Below, one piece after another: positions 36,401 to 48,400 of a stretch of DNA of 64,000 nt. The stretch lies in NCBI GenBank assembly GCA_963924555.1, contig OZ004581.1:3534001-3598000 (forward strand), read 5' to 3'. A model generated the notes under the pieces. That model was given only the letters and a program-made list of their open reading frames with translations. It made no database searches and was not told the DNA's origin. This DNA is from Crambe crambe. Its lineage: Eukaryota; Porifera; Demospongiae; Poecilosclerida; Crambeidae. Both the position numbers and the translations under genes were made by a program. Each line of letters starts with the position of its first letter. Position 1 is the first letter of the stretch.

Positions 36401-39400
36401 ATGATTTGTGTCGTAAATTTCTGTGCTCGTCCCCACTGCGTAGAGCAAAATATAGGCCGTTCATGTAGATGATGGTATTAAGTAAAGATTGAGGACTGTG
36501 GTCACCTAAAATCTTCTCTTTCCACAATAATTCCTCCTCGTCTTCAGTGATTGCCTCAGCTTGCCTGTGCACAGACCCCAGTCCTTTTGATTGCAACCGT
36601 TTCATTTCTGCATCTAGACTTCCACAAAATCCAAAATGTCAACAGTCTTTCCGCAACCTAGACCAGAAGTCCATTGACGTAATATAAATTTTATTTTTCG
36701 GTATAATATTGCGCACTCAACCCACGAATTAATTCTAATTCTGGGTAAATGGTGCGGATTTTACAGGCTATTACAGGAATCACGCTAAAACATAGAAACT
36801 ATCGACAGCCCTCTGGCCCTTAGTAGCACCCTCGCTTCGCTTGGGATGCTACAGCCTCAGGCCTTCGGGTGTCTAAATTACTTAGATCCCTTGGTCTCAC
36901 TGTCTAACTATTATATACAGAACAAAGATTGACCCCCTTCTACCCTTGTTAGTTCATTCACTAGTAGGTCCATTCGGCAATGGAAAGAGGGTTGGGGAAG
37001 CTGCAATAGTTGTGGGTTGACTGCTCACCGGATGGTTCGTGGAGGCTTGAGACAATTGAGAGAAACTATATATCATGTCGGCCATTGATGTTGATGGCAT
37101 TGTAGTGTAAGTATACTATATAAGAACCATCATAAGGCTGCTGTAGTGGTTTCCTGACAGCATTATATCAAATGGAGACATGCATGGAAAAGGCTAGAGC
37201 ATGTGGCTTCATTCTGACTGAGTTAAACTGAAACATTCACTGGGAGATATAGACTAGTGCAAAACACCAACTCAGCAGCAGTAAATAAAGGAGATAGGAG
37301 ATCCCATGTATGTATTTTTAATGTCAGTAATGCCTCTCCACATGGTACCTAAAAAGGACCCCCAGAGATTGGCATCCTTAAGCTTGCGGTGACTACCGCT
37401 GCCCTGAACAATGCTATTGTTCCCAATCATTACGTCACATCCAAGATTTCATATCTACACTATACAGGGCACTATTTAGGGGTGGCTCTGGCATATTGTG
37501 GTCAGGCCAAGGGGTTATTACCAGTTGCTGGACAGGCTATACCCAGTTCCATCATGCGCTCAATTCCTGATTAGCAATTTGTAGTGATTCAGGAGGCTAG
37601 TTGACGAGGACCGGTAGTCTTGATATGGTGTATCACACTGGGAAATCAATGGAGATCAGCAATGATGAAGACCCATCAGAAATTATAGTGAAGGCTGAGG
37701 TCAAGGGTGAGCAAACAAGTTCCAAAAGTTGCTATTGTGTAGTTGCTTGAAGGCTGAAATTTTCTTGTTGATGTGTCAACTTGGTATGTGAAGGAGGTAT
37801 CACACTGACTTCCGTACCAATAACAATAAGGAAATGGAGGTTGGTACAGTGATTGTTAATATAATGGACTACTAGTTGTAGGCCAGTAGACTTGACCACT
37901 TCCTGGAGACGCATAACCTCAAATCGAAGCTGCTCCACTTCTATATTGTGTTTGGCTGTTACAGTGGGGATGAAGTAACCACTTTCACCACCCTGTCAGC
38001 TAGTTCTACCAGTGTCAGCAGCAGAGGCTCAAACTATGGAGAGCGTCAGACATTAGCTAGGAGAAATTCTCAGAGGAAAGCACCATCAGTGATTCCAGCT
38101 CAGTCTCCTAATAACTGCTGCATCTGAGAAAGCAATTATGTTGGCTTGCAGTCCCCTATATAGCTCTTCTTTAGTGCCCTTTAGTGTAGATATGAAATCT
38201 TGGATGTGAGGTAATGATCAGTGATAGTAGCATTGTTTAGGGCACGGTAGTCATGTGGAGAGGTTATTACCAGTTGCTGAAAACTATTAGCTCACATTGC
38301 AAAATTTGTAAGAGAAATTGATAGCAAGTTTTGTCGAGATAGGTTCCTCCTAGTGTAGGTTTATGCTCTGTGGATTTTTGGCTGGTTTTAGTGATGTATT
38401 AGCAGGATACAAAACCTATACCATACTCTATCCAAAAATTTCCATCTGAGAGTCGGCTCATTCACTTCACTTCCTCACTGAATTACTTGAACATTTTGCA
38501 TTATTCCCATCCTTTCATCCCTAACTACAGTAGCCATACTCCATCAGGAAGTCCCTGATCATGACATGGCCTAATGAGATTGTATCCCAAACTTAGTTAT
38601 GTTTAGAATAGAAAATACTGTTGTAACTAGTGAATCATTCAATAATATCCTTTCACAGCCTTGAATATAACAAGATTGGAGATGGAGGAGTTAAGGCTCT
38701 ATCTGAAGTCTTGGAGAGCATGAAACAACTTAAACGCTTAAAGTGAGTTGCAATGATATATTCTTACAAGCCACACCCACTAGTATATATATAGTACATT
38801 TATCCCATAGACAAGCCATTGAATAAATCCCCATATTCAATGATTTCATGGAATACTGAGCACTCTATAAACTTTATTAGGCCACTATTAATAGAATCCC
38901 AGTTTCCTGTCCAAGAAGGCATCCACAAGTGCTACAGGCGGGAGGTTATTAATTATTGCTTTGTTGTTTGTCTCAAAGGTCCTGTCTTGATCATTCACCA
39001 TGGGCTTTCTCAAAAGAGCTGTATGATGTCCAAACTGCTGCACTCTACTGCACTCATGAGCAGTATTTAGCAGTAATAATATTTTTTGATGTGGTGACAT
39101 TTTCAATATGCGGGCGGTGGACAGGAAACAATCATTCCATTAATAGTGGCCTTATTAACTTCTACCAAAGACTCTATGAACATCTACAATGTAATGTCAG
39201 CTGTGAGCGAATAAATCGTTTATTACAAGCCACAAGTTAGTGTGAAATATGGCAATTAATTTCATAAGCCGAAGGCAAGTGACATATCTCACAGCTGACA
39301 AGTGTAATAAGTGATTTATTCGCTCATGCACAGCTGACAACAATACAATAATATAGAAATTCATAGAGTCTTCTGCAGAAGTTAACAACAATATTAATAG

Positions 39401-42400
39401 AGTGCCATGAAATATAACTGTTGAGTGTGTCTATGGGACAAATTTACTAGTGGGTGTGGCTTATCAGAACAATAAGTATATATTATACACATACTAGGTA
39501 CATTAGGAAAGTTGTTGAATAGCTTGAAACAACAATTTGGAAAGTTTCAAACTCATGCATGCTTCCGTTGCACGATTGTTTCGCATTGCCCTAGTGTACT
39601 GAATTGCAAGCTTTTCTCTTGCTCTTCAATTAGTGTTCTTTTACAGTTATAGTGTGTACTCTGATGACTCTACATCCGTAATCATCTCTGGCTATGTTTC
39701 TTGTGCAGTGGCTCCTTTATAGAGCTATGAAAAATATTCCAAATGGTTTAATTTTTGAAGTCTTGCATGTGTCAATTGATTTTCAAGGTCTTGTAGGTCA
39801 AGCTAGTGCTCGCTATACTTGAAGCACAGGATGAAAGTGTTTCTTCTTCTGTTGAGCAGCCATCATGGCTAAGATTGGGATCTTTCCGAAAGCAAGTAAG
39901 TAAGACTGTGAAGAATGGGACTCAAATGTGAAGAACAGAAGACAAAGCACTATCATTTTACAGTGACTTCTAATATCGCTGTTTTCATCTGCTCGTTCAT
40001 CATCATCAAACAACATATTTGAGAAATGGTTCATTAAAAGCTATAATTTTTATGCCAATCTACTCAATCTTTAACATGACATGTTCAATAACGGCGCATC
40101 ACTTCCAACCTAGCTTACAGTGCAGTGGTAAAGGGTCACTTATACAGTGCACATTAAACAGGCCCCACCCCTTGATTCTGAGCAAATATATAGTGGTCTT
40201 GGTTATTAAGCTCCATCAAATTGTCATAGTTCATAATTATTTATAAGCTAGAAAGCCTACCTTAGTTCTGGTGATTTTCCAACTCTTTGTTCCATGCACA
40301 ACGCTTTCGTGGCTGACAAACTTTTATTTAAGGATCATAGTTGTGATTTATAAGCTTACAGAAAAAATATTTTTTTGTTAATTATGACTCATTAAAATTA
40401 CTCCTATACATTTAGCTACGTCATACCAAAATTTAATAGTAGCAAACAAAGACAAATTTTAAGCTAGCACAATGGATGGATAACCATGGCTCCATTTCTA
40501 TCATTTATTCAGATGTATGAAATGACTTCAAGAGTCTGCTACAATAGGATCATTTCAGTGAAGTCAACTTCAGTACTGCATTTTGTTATTGTCATAGCCT
40601 CTGCCATTTCAATGTAGTTCTACTTGTCTGAAACAGAAAATCTGGCTGAAAGCTATTAGCTCACATTGCAACACAGATATTGATAGCAAGTTTGTCGAGA
40701 TAGGTTCCATCCTAGTCTAGGTTTACATCCTCTTGCTCTGCATTTGTTAGAGCTGATCCGTGTTGCTTGGCTGGTTTTAATGATGTATTACCAGGATACA
40801 AAACCTGGGATATCCCTATATAATACCATACTCTATTATACATATATCAAAACAATTTCAATAGTCATCATCTGAGAGTCAGCTCATTCACTTTGCTCCC
40901 TCACTGAATTAACGTAACATTTTGCATTATTCCCAGTCATACTCCGTCTGATCATGACCTGGTCTAACGAGATTGTATCCCAAGCTTAGTTATGTTTAGA
41001 ATAGAAAGCCATAAGTCAGTATGAAATATGGCAATAAATTTCATAAGCCGAAGGCGAGTGACTTATCTCACAGCTGACAACTGTAATAAGTTCCATATTC
41101 CAATGGTTTAACTTTTGAAGTCTTGCATGTGTCAATTGATTTTCAAGGTCTTGTAGGTCAAGCTAGTGCTCGCTATACTTGAAGCACAGCATGAAAGAGT
41201 TTCTTCTTCTGTTGAGCAGCCATCATGGTTATGATCGGGATTTTTCCGAAAGCAAGAAAGTAAGACTGTGAAGAATGGGACTCAAATATGAAGAACAGAA
41301 GATGAAGCACTATCATTTTACAGTGACTTCTAAAATAGCTATTTTCATCTGGTTGCTCATCATCATCAAACGACATATTTCAGAAATGGTTCATAAAAAA
41401 GCTTTAGATCCCATTGCTATGTGGTTGCTATGTCGATTAAATCAGCAAGTGTGTGTAGGAGTGCACTAATTCTGTAGGAGTGCACTAATTTTTTTTTGCA
41501 TCCCCAGGCTATGATTGTTTATGCTGAATGCTGTAAGACAGCTTGAAGTTCTGCCTTTTATGCTGGCTGAAAAGCTTGTTGGGTTTGAATATCACGTGCA
41601 ACGTGGTCAATGAATAAAATTAAATCCCACGTTTCAAACCCAACAAGCTTTTCTGAGAATAGCTAGTATAAAAGACAGAACATTCTAGCTCAACCTGGTG
41701 TTTTGCACGCCGCCTTTTTGATCTTCGGACTGGGCGGATATCCTTCATGTTCGGGAGTATCCGGATTTATAGATAGCTATAACAGGAGCATTATATCAGC
41801 AGGTAAGTGGACTATTCTTTCTCCATTTCACAACTCAAGAAAGAAGTGGAGACACAGCAATGAAGTAGCTAATAGCAAACCAAACAATACTGATGTTTGT
41901 AACTATGGACTACAGTAGCTATGCACATGCGCAACTGGATCTAATATAGATAAAGCATGCGCACTCGGTTTCTGGCTGATTTAGTGCACCTTCCCTCGGG
42001 CTACAGTGCACTAAATCAACCAGAAACCTTGTGCACATGCTTTATCTATTACATAATTCATTCAGAAATGATTCCACTACAATTTTTTACCTTTAACTCA
42101 ACACAGCACATCACTTCGCTATGGGTGTATCCACAGAATTTGAGTGGTCCAGTGTGCTTGTGCGTGGAAATTTTTGGATGGCCATGCTGCAAAAATTGGT
42201 GTATGATGTTTCATAGGTGGGATAATATAAAAGTAATCCGGTGAAAACCGGACCAACTGCAGTGGTGGATACACCCCTGACTTCCAACCTAGCTTTTGAC
42301 CTACAGTGCAGTGCAGTGTGCAGTTGGTGGGTAAAGGGTCACTTATGCAGTGAGGCCCCACCCCTTGATTCTGAGCAAATAGTGATCTTGGTTATTAAGC

Positions 42401-45400
42401 TCCATCAAATCAAGCAATTTACTGTCACCAACGGTTCTCTATCTTGTAGTTAGCTGTGTTAGTTCATAATTATTTCAAGCATAATTATAAGCTACCATAG
42501 TTCTGGTAATTTTCCAACTCTCTGCTCCATGCACAAAGCTTTCATGGCTGACTAACTAGCTTCAGCGCCTTTCGACTTTAGTCTAAGCTCTTAAAACTGT
42601 CAAAATTTTTGTTTAATGATCATAGTTGTGATTTATAAGCTTACAGAAAAAAATTTTTGTGACTCATTAAAATCTTATAGCTACATCATACCAAATAGTA
42701 AGCAAACAAAGACAAATTGCAGCTAACAAAATGGATGGAGAATTTCATCCACGGCTCCATTTCTATCATTTATTCAAGTGTATGAAATGATTTGAAGAGT
42801 CTGCTACAATTGGGTCATTTCAGTACAGACTCGTGGAAGTCATTTCAGTACTGTGAAACCAGGTCCACCATAACATTTAGCTAGGCCACAGAATAAAATG
42901 CTATTTTAATAACAATTATGTGTTGCTTCTGCCAACTTGACTATCTTGATTTTAATGCCAGCTAGAAACATGGACTCCACCATACTTTATCACTACCTGC
43001 ATCATAAAAAAAAAGTAAATGAATAAGTAAAGGTATTTTAAATAAACAAGACAAGTAGGGATGGCTAATAGCTATGTAAGGTTCAAAAAAGTTCAGTTAC
43101 AAGTGAGTCAAAATACCTTACCGGAACCCATCACCAAACTCAAGAACCACACTAATTATCACCGAACCAGCTACAAACTAACTATTCCTACTTCACTGCT
43201 AGCCCTCCTAATTTCAATAACTCCACCCATATCACCCAACTTAAGCTAACTATCCCTACTTCACTCCCCCCATGAGAGGCCAGATAATTATAACGCATAG
43301 CAGGGGGAGTGAAGTAGGGATAGTCAGCTGGTAAGTTGGGAGATAGGAGTGGTTATTAAAATTGAGGGTTAGGAGTGAAGTAGGAATAGCTAGTATGGTA
43401 ATAATTGGTGTGGTTCTTGAGTTTGGCGATGGGTATGAGTAACTCTGAACTTTTTCGAATCATACATGTTAGCAATCCCTACTTCTCTTTTTTACATTAT
43501 AGCTAAGACCCAGAATGCCTTCAGATACTGATTATTATTTACATTAATTTCGTAAAGCTTTAAAGAGTGATGGATACATACCCGAAGTGATTACTCACTT
43601 TATGAACCAGCAATGCTGTAAATTAATGCTACCAGCAAAAGATTATGTACCTTGAGGAGGCTAATAATACTTGCATTCAATGATTACTAAAACTTACTGG
43701 AATTGATTTTCAACTATCACAGAGAGCATGCATATTGGTTCTGATGTTCCAATAATTTCATTGTTAAAAACATAAAGAGATGTAGCTACATAGGATGACT
43801 ATACCATCAATGTTGGGTTGCCAAGTTGATTAATGTACCTCCTTACATCTGATCAATGTCCTTCCCTTCATCAAGCCACTGGAAGAATGGATTGACATCT
43901 TATATATATTTTACAGTGTTATGTACAATCATTCAGTGTCCTGCAAACCTATAACTATGATACACTTACTGATGGAGCTGCTTAACTCTTACTCCACCCA
44001 TCCAGCAGTTTGATGTAGGGAAGGACATCGATCAGATGTAAGGAAGGAGTCATTGATCTCTTGGAATTGAAATTGAAATCTAGACAGAGCTAGCCATAGC
44101 TAATAACCTGAACATGTGTTGGCAAAACTCTTCGTTCCCAGGATTTGTGCTTTAGTCAGCTCTTTATAACTGGCAAAAAGCCTACATAACAAACTCTAAG
44201 CAGCATGTTCATTGTTGTAGGGTGTGGCAACGTATAATTTAGGAATGCTAGGGAATCTGACTAGCTAGAGAGATAGCTTCAAGAACAAGTGTTGCAAACT
44301 TATTTTCTTTCATTTCTGCTGTGCTAGTTGTATATCATTATTCAGCCAGTGAAATTTACAGCTATTAATATGATTATGGCTCAATAAACGGCCTTTGGTG
44401 CTGTAGCCTGACATTTATGCCATGCTGTTGCTATATTGTGTACTGGCACTGGTGCTGTAGCCACAACATATAATGTGTCCAGACTAGCTGCATGTTGTGG
44501 CTAAGTAATATAAGTACTCGATAATAAGTACATAAAAAATGTAGATGCATTACAGTTCAATAATAAGTCCCTGCTAGTACTTGCTATAGTAATGACACGC
44601 ATTTTGTTGTTGTTGTTGGAAATTTTGTCTGGCAGGGGGAATTTGTAGGAAGCGTAAAATTATTAAGTAGATAGAAGGACAAAAAAAAAACTGGCACACA
44701 ACTGAAAAAATCAGCATCATAACTAGGGCAATGTGCAACATTAATTTTGACAGCGAGTGAGCAAGCAAGTTAGTGCTACAACTCTTTAAAAGATTTTGCT
44801 GTTGAGTTTATATGTAACAAAGTACTTAAATAAGCCTAGAGCCTCTACAATGACTACTATAGCAATGTGCTGCATTTGACAGTGAGCAGCTGATAGGCTC
44901 CAGTGCTTGATATTGCTGTCAGAGACAAAAATCATGTAAGTTGTGGTTCCAACAGGAAGCTCTGTACATAGAAAGCTGTAAATACTTACCACAAGCACTT
45001 AGATAAGCCAAGCACCTACAATCTATTAAGAAAACAATCTAGCTTGATTACAATTGGAGCATGCGCATTATGCACACACACAGCGCTACTATTTCGGGAC
45101 ATGTATGTACCATACGTATGCCTGGGGCATTTAGGAGTGTAGACATAGATACATATATATATATATATTTAAAATTTCAATGAGTCATGACCTGAGAGTC
45201 AGCTCGCTCGCTGCAATTATAGTTATGTGTGCACATGACTCTATACAATTCTAATGTCTTCTTACCTCTTAAAACTTGGTCTCTGGCATGAGCTGTGCAT
45301 GGTTGTTAATTAGTTGTATTGGAGGGCATGTCTCCAACAGTTGTAGATTCAAGCATTAAATTTATGTACTCTTCTTTCACAGCCTTATAGAGAATGAGAT

Positions 45401-48400
45401 TGGAGTTGATGGGATTAAGGATCTATCTGGAGCCTTGAAGAATATGAGCCAACTTCAGAAATTATGGTGAGTTGCTACATTCATATACTACAGATTTAAG
45501 AATTTTTATTCCCAGGCTACTCTATAGAGAGGCCTATCACCATTCATTTATGACCACTGCTTTCAGCGTGCTGCCACCCTCACTCCAGTGGCGTAACTAG
45601 GCTTGATTGAGAGGGGTTCACAAAGGGTTCAAAAAATTAATATGCAGAAAATTTTTTGCCTGGCCATGCCCACTTTTGACTTACCACCCCTTTTGGAGAA
45701 CTGCACCTACTTGATAAAATTATTCCTTTCCTCAGTGATTCAGCGTGGGTTCATTGCTATGAATCTGGACATTGTAATGTGTGTGAATGAGAGCCAAACC
45801 ACTCATTCTCTCCTGTCCCATAGTGGATCGAAGGTAGCACCTCTTTATAGCTTGCTAATTGGAATTAAGGAGTGGTATACAACCAAAATACTCTATAAAC
45901 TGCCATAATTCCCAGCTACTGTGATTTAACTATTACTTAAAGTAGCACTCAGTTTTGAGATCTGGTGGATGCTCCAAACCTGTAGAAAGTCTAGTATAAT
46001 CATATTTTGGGGGGCTGCATTATTTCTGACATTTATGCCATGCTGTTGCTATATTGTGTACTGGCACTGGTGCTGTAGCCACAACATATAATGTGTCCAG
46101 ACTAGCTGCATGTTGTGGCTAAGTAATATAAGTACTCGATAATAAGTACATAAAAAATGTAGATGCATTACAGTTCAATAATAAGTCCCTGCTAGTACTT
46201 GCTATAGTAATGACACGCATTTTGTTGTTGTTGGAAATTTTGTCTGGCAGGGTTAAGTAGATAGAAGGACAAAAAAAAAACTGGCACACAACTGAAAAAA
46301 TCAGCATCATAACTAGGGCAATGTGCAACATTAATTTTGACAGCGAGTGAGCAAGCAAGTTAGTGCTACAACTCTTTAAAAGATTTTGCTGTTGAGTTTA
46401 TATGTAACAAAGTACTTAAATAAGCCTAGAGCCTCTACAACGACTACTATAGCAATGTGCTGCATTTGACAGTGAGCAGCTGATAGGCTCCAGTGCTTGA
46501 TATTGCTGTCAGAGACAAAAATCATGTAAGTTGTGGTTCCAACAGGAAGCTCTGTACATAGAAAGCTGTAAATACTTACCACAAGCACTTAGATAAGCCA
46601 AGCACCTACAATCTATTAAGAAAACAATCTAGCTTGATTACAATTGGAGCATGGGCATTATGCACACACACAGCGCTACTATTTCGGGACATGTATGTAC
46701 CATACGTATGCCTGGGGCATTTAGGAGTGTAGACATAGATACATATATATATATATATATTTAAAATTTCAATGAGTCATGACCTGAGAGTCAGCTCGCT
46801 CGCTGCAATTATAGTTATGTGTGCACATGACTCTATACAATTCTAATGTCTTCTGACCTCTTAAAACTTGGTCTCTGGCATGAGCTGTGCATGGTTGTTA
46901 ATTAGTCGTATTGGGAGGGCATGTCTCCAACAGTTGTAGATTCAAGCATTAAATTTATGTACTCTTCTTTCACAGCCTTGACAGGAATGAGATTGGAGAT
47001 GAAGGAATTAAGGATCTATCTGGAGCCTTGAAGAATATGAGCCATCTTCAGGATTTATAGTGAGTTGCTACGTACATATACTACAGATTTAAGAATCTTT
47101 ATTCCCAGGCTACTCTATAGAGAGGCCTATCACCATTCATTTATGACCACTGCTTTCAGCGTGCTGCCACCCTCACTCCAGTGGCGTAACTAGGCTTGAT
47201 TGAGAGGGGTTCACAAAGGGTTCAAAAAATTAATATGCAGAAAATTTTTTGCCTGGCCATGCCCACTTTTGACTTACCACCCCTTTTGGAGAACTGCACC
47301 TACTTGATAAAATTATTCCTTTCCTCAATGATTCGGCGTGGGTTCATTGCTATGAATCTGGACATTGTAATGTGTGTGAATGAGAGCCAAACCACTCATT
47401 CTCTCCTGTCCCATAGTTGATCGAAGGTAGCACCTCTTTATAGCTTGCTAATTGGAATTAAGGAGTGGTATACAACCAAAGTACTCTACTGTACCTATAA
47501 CCACCAGGTTGGGCTATGGCCATACTTGGTAGGTGAAGGGGGGGGGGGGGGGGGGGGGGGGGTTCACATGCAACCTGTGAACAATAGTAGTTACGCCCCT
47601 GCACTCAGCTATAATCTGATCAGTGAAACAATCTGCTACAAAATAAAGGAGCAATCCTTTATTGAGAGATTATATTTTAGGTGTCTTAACATTATATTCA
47701 CTTACTCTTAATCGTCATTAACAGCTTACAACAGAATGACTTTAGTTGGGAGGAAGCAGACTTACTCCAACCCATCCAGTGGCTTGATGTAGGGAAGGAC
47801 ATTGATCCCTTGAAATTGAAATCTAGACAGAGCCTAGCTATAGCTAATAACCTGAGCATGTGTTGGCAGTCCCAGAATTTGTGCTTTAGTCAATTTTTTA
47901 TAGCTAGCTAAAAGCCTACATAACAAACTCAAAGCAGCATGTTCATTGACTTGAGAATTGTAGGGCGTGGCAACGGCATTGGGAATTATGGCTCAATAAC
48001 TTCAGGCCAGCATCCTCAGAATTGGCAGTTTATTTGCCATAATTCCCAGCTACTGTGATTTAACTATTACTTAAAGTAGCACTCAGTTTTGAGATCTGGT
48101 GGATGCTCCAAACCTGTAGAAAGTCTAGTATAATCATATTTTGGGGGGCTGCATTATTTCTGACATTTATGCCATGCTGTTGCTATATTGTGTACTGGCA
48201 CTGGTGGTGTAGCCTGACATTTATGCCATGCTGTTGCTATATTGTGTACTGGCACTGGTGCTGTAGCCACAACATATAATATATCCAGACTAGCTGCATG
48301 TTGTGGCAATTTTACTTGCATTTTATTGTTGGGAATTTTGTCTGGCAGGGGATTTATAGGTAGTGTAAAAAATTAAGTAGATAAGACACAAAAAATTATA

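Larger units (their letters stand above)
30636..38658 (+). other. 8-kb intron filled with transposon relics
   Basis: Between LRR exons 1 and 2. It holds a palindromic MITE, a foldback, two Crypton-like recombinase relics, a hAT-type MITE, a Gypsy integrase relic and unassigned sequence (37290-38640). About 30636-31900 shows nothing I can name beyond an inverted pair 'cctgtgtacgtagtctagta' (31743) with 'tactagactacgtacacagg' (30665), the likely ends of a 1.1-kb element. Confidence 0.5.
46029..47620 (+). repeat. Local tandem duplication, unit 2 (contains LRR exon 4)
   Basis: Second copy of 44410-46028; high identity suggests a recent event. Ends in the poly-G tract and the 'gttacgcccctgcactc' word. 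Confidence 0.85.

Noticed and set aside
43061..43249. 62-residue frame shared by 43061 and 52257
   Set aside because: Lies in the arm of a palindromic MITE.
44786..44998. 70-residue frame conserved in several copies (also 46376-46588, 53973-54185)
   Set aside because: Conservation comes from DNA-level duplication of the repeat; an inverted copy at 26.3 kb is out of frame.
47052..47062. TAG at the end of LRR exon 4 (likewise exons 8, 10 and 11) as a nonsense mutation
   Set aside because: The TA is the first part of a phase-2 split codon; the G belongs to the GT donor. After splicing the codon is TAC.
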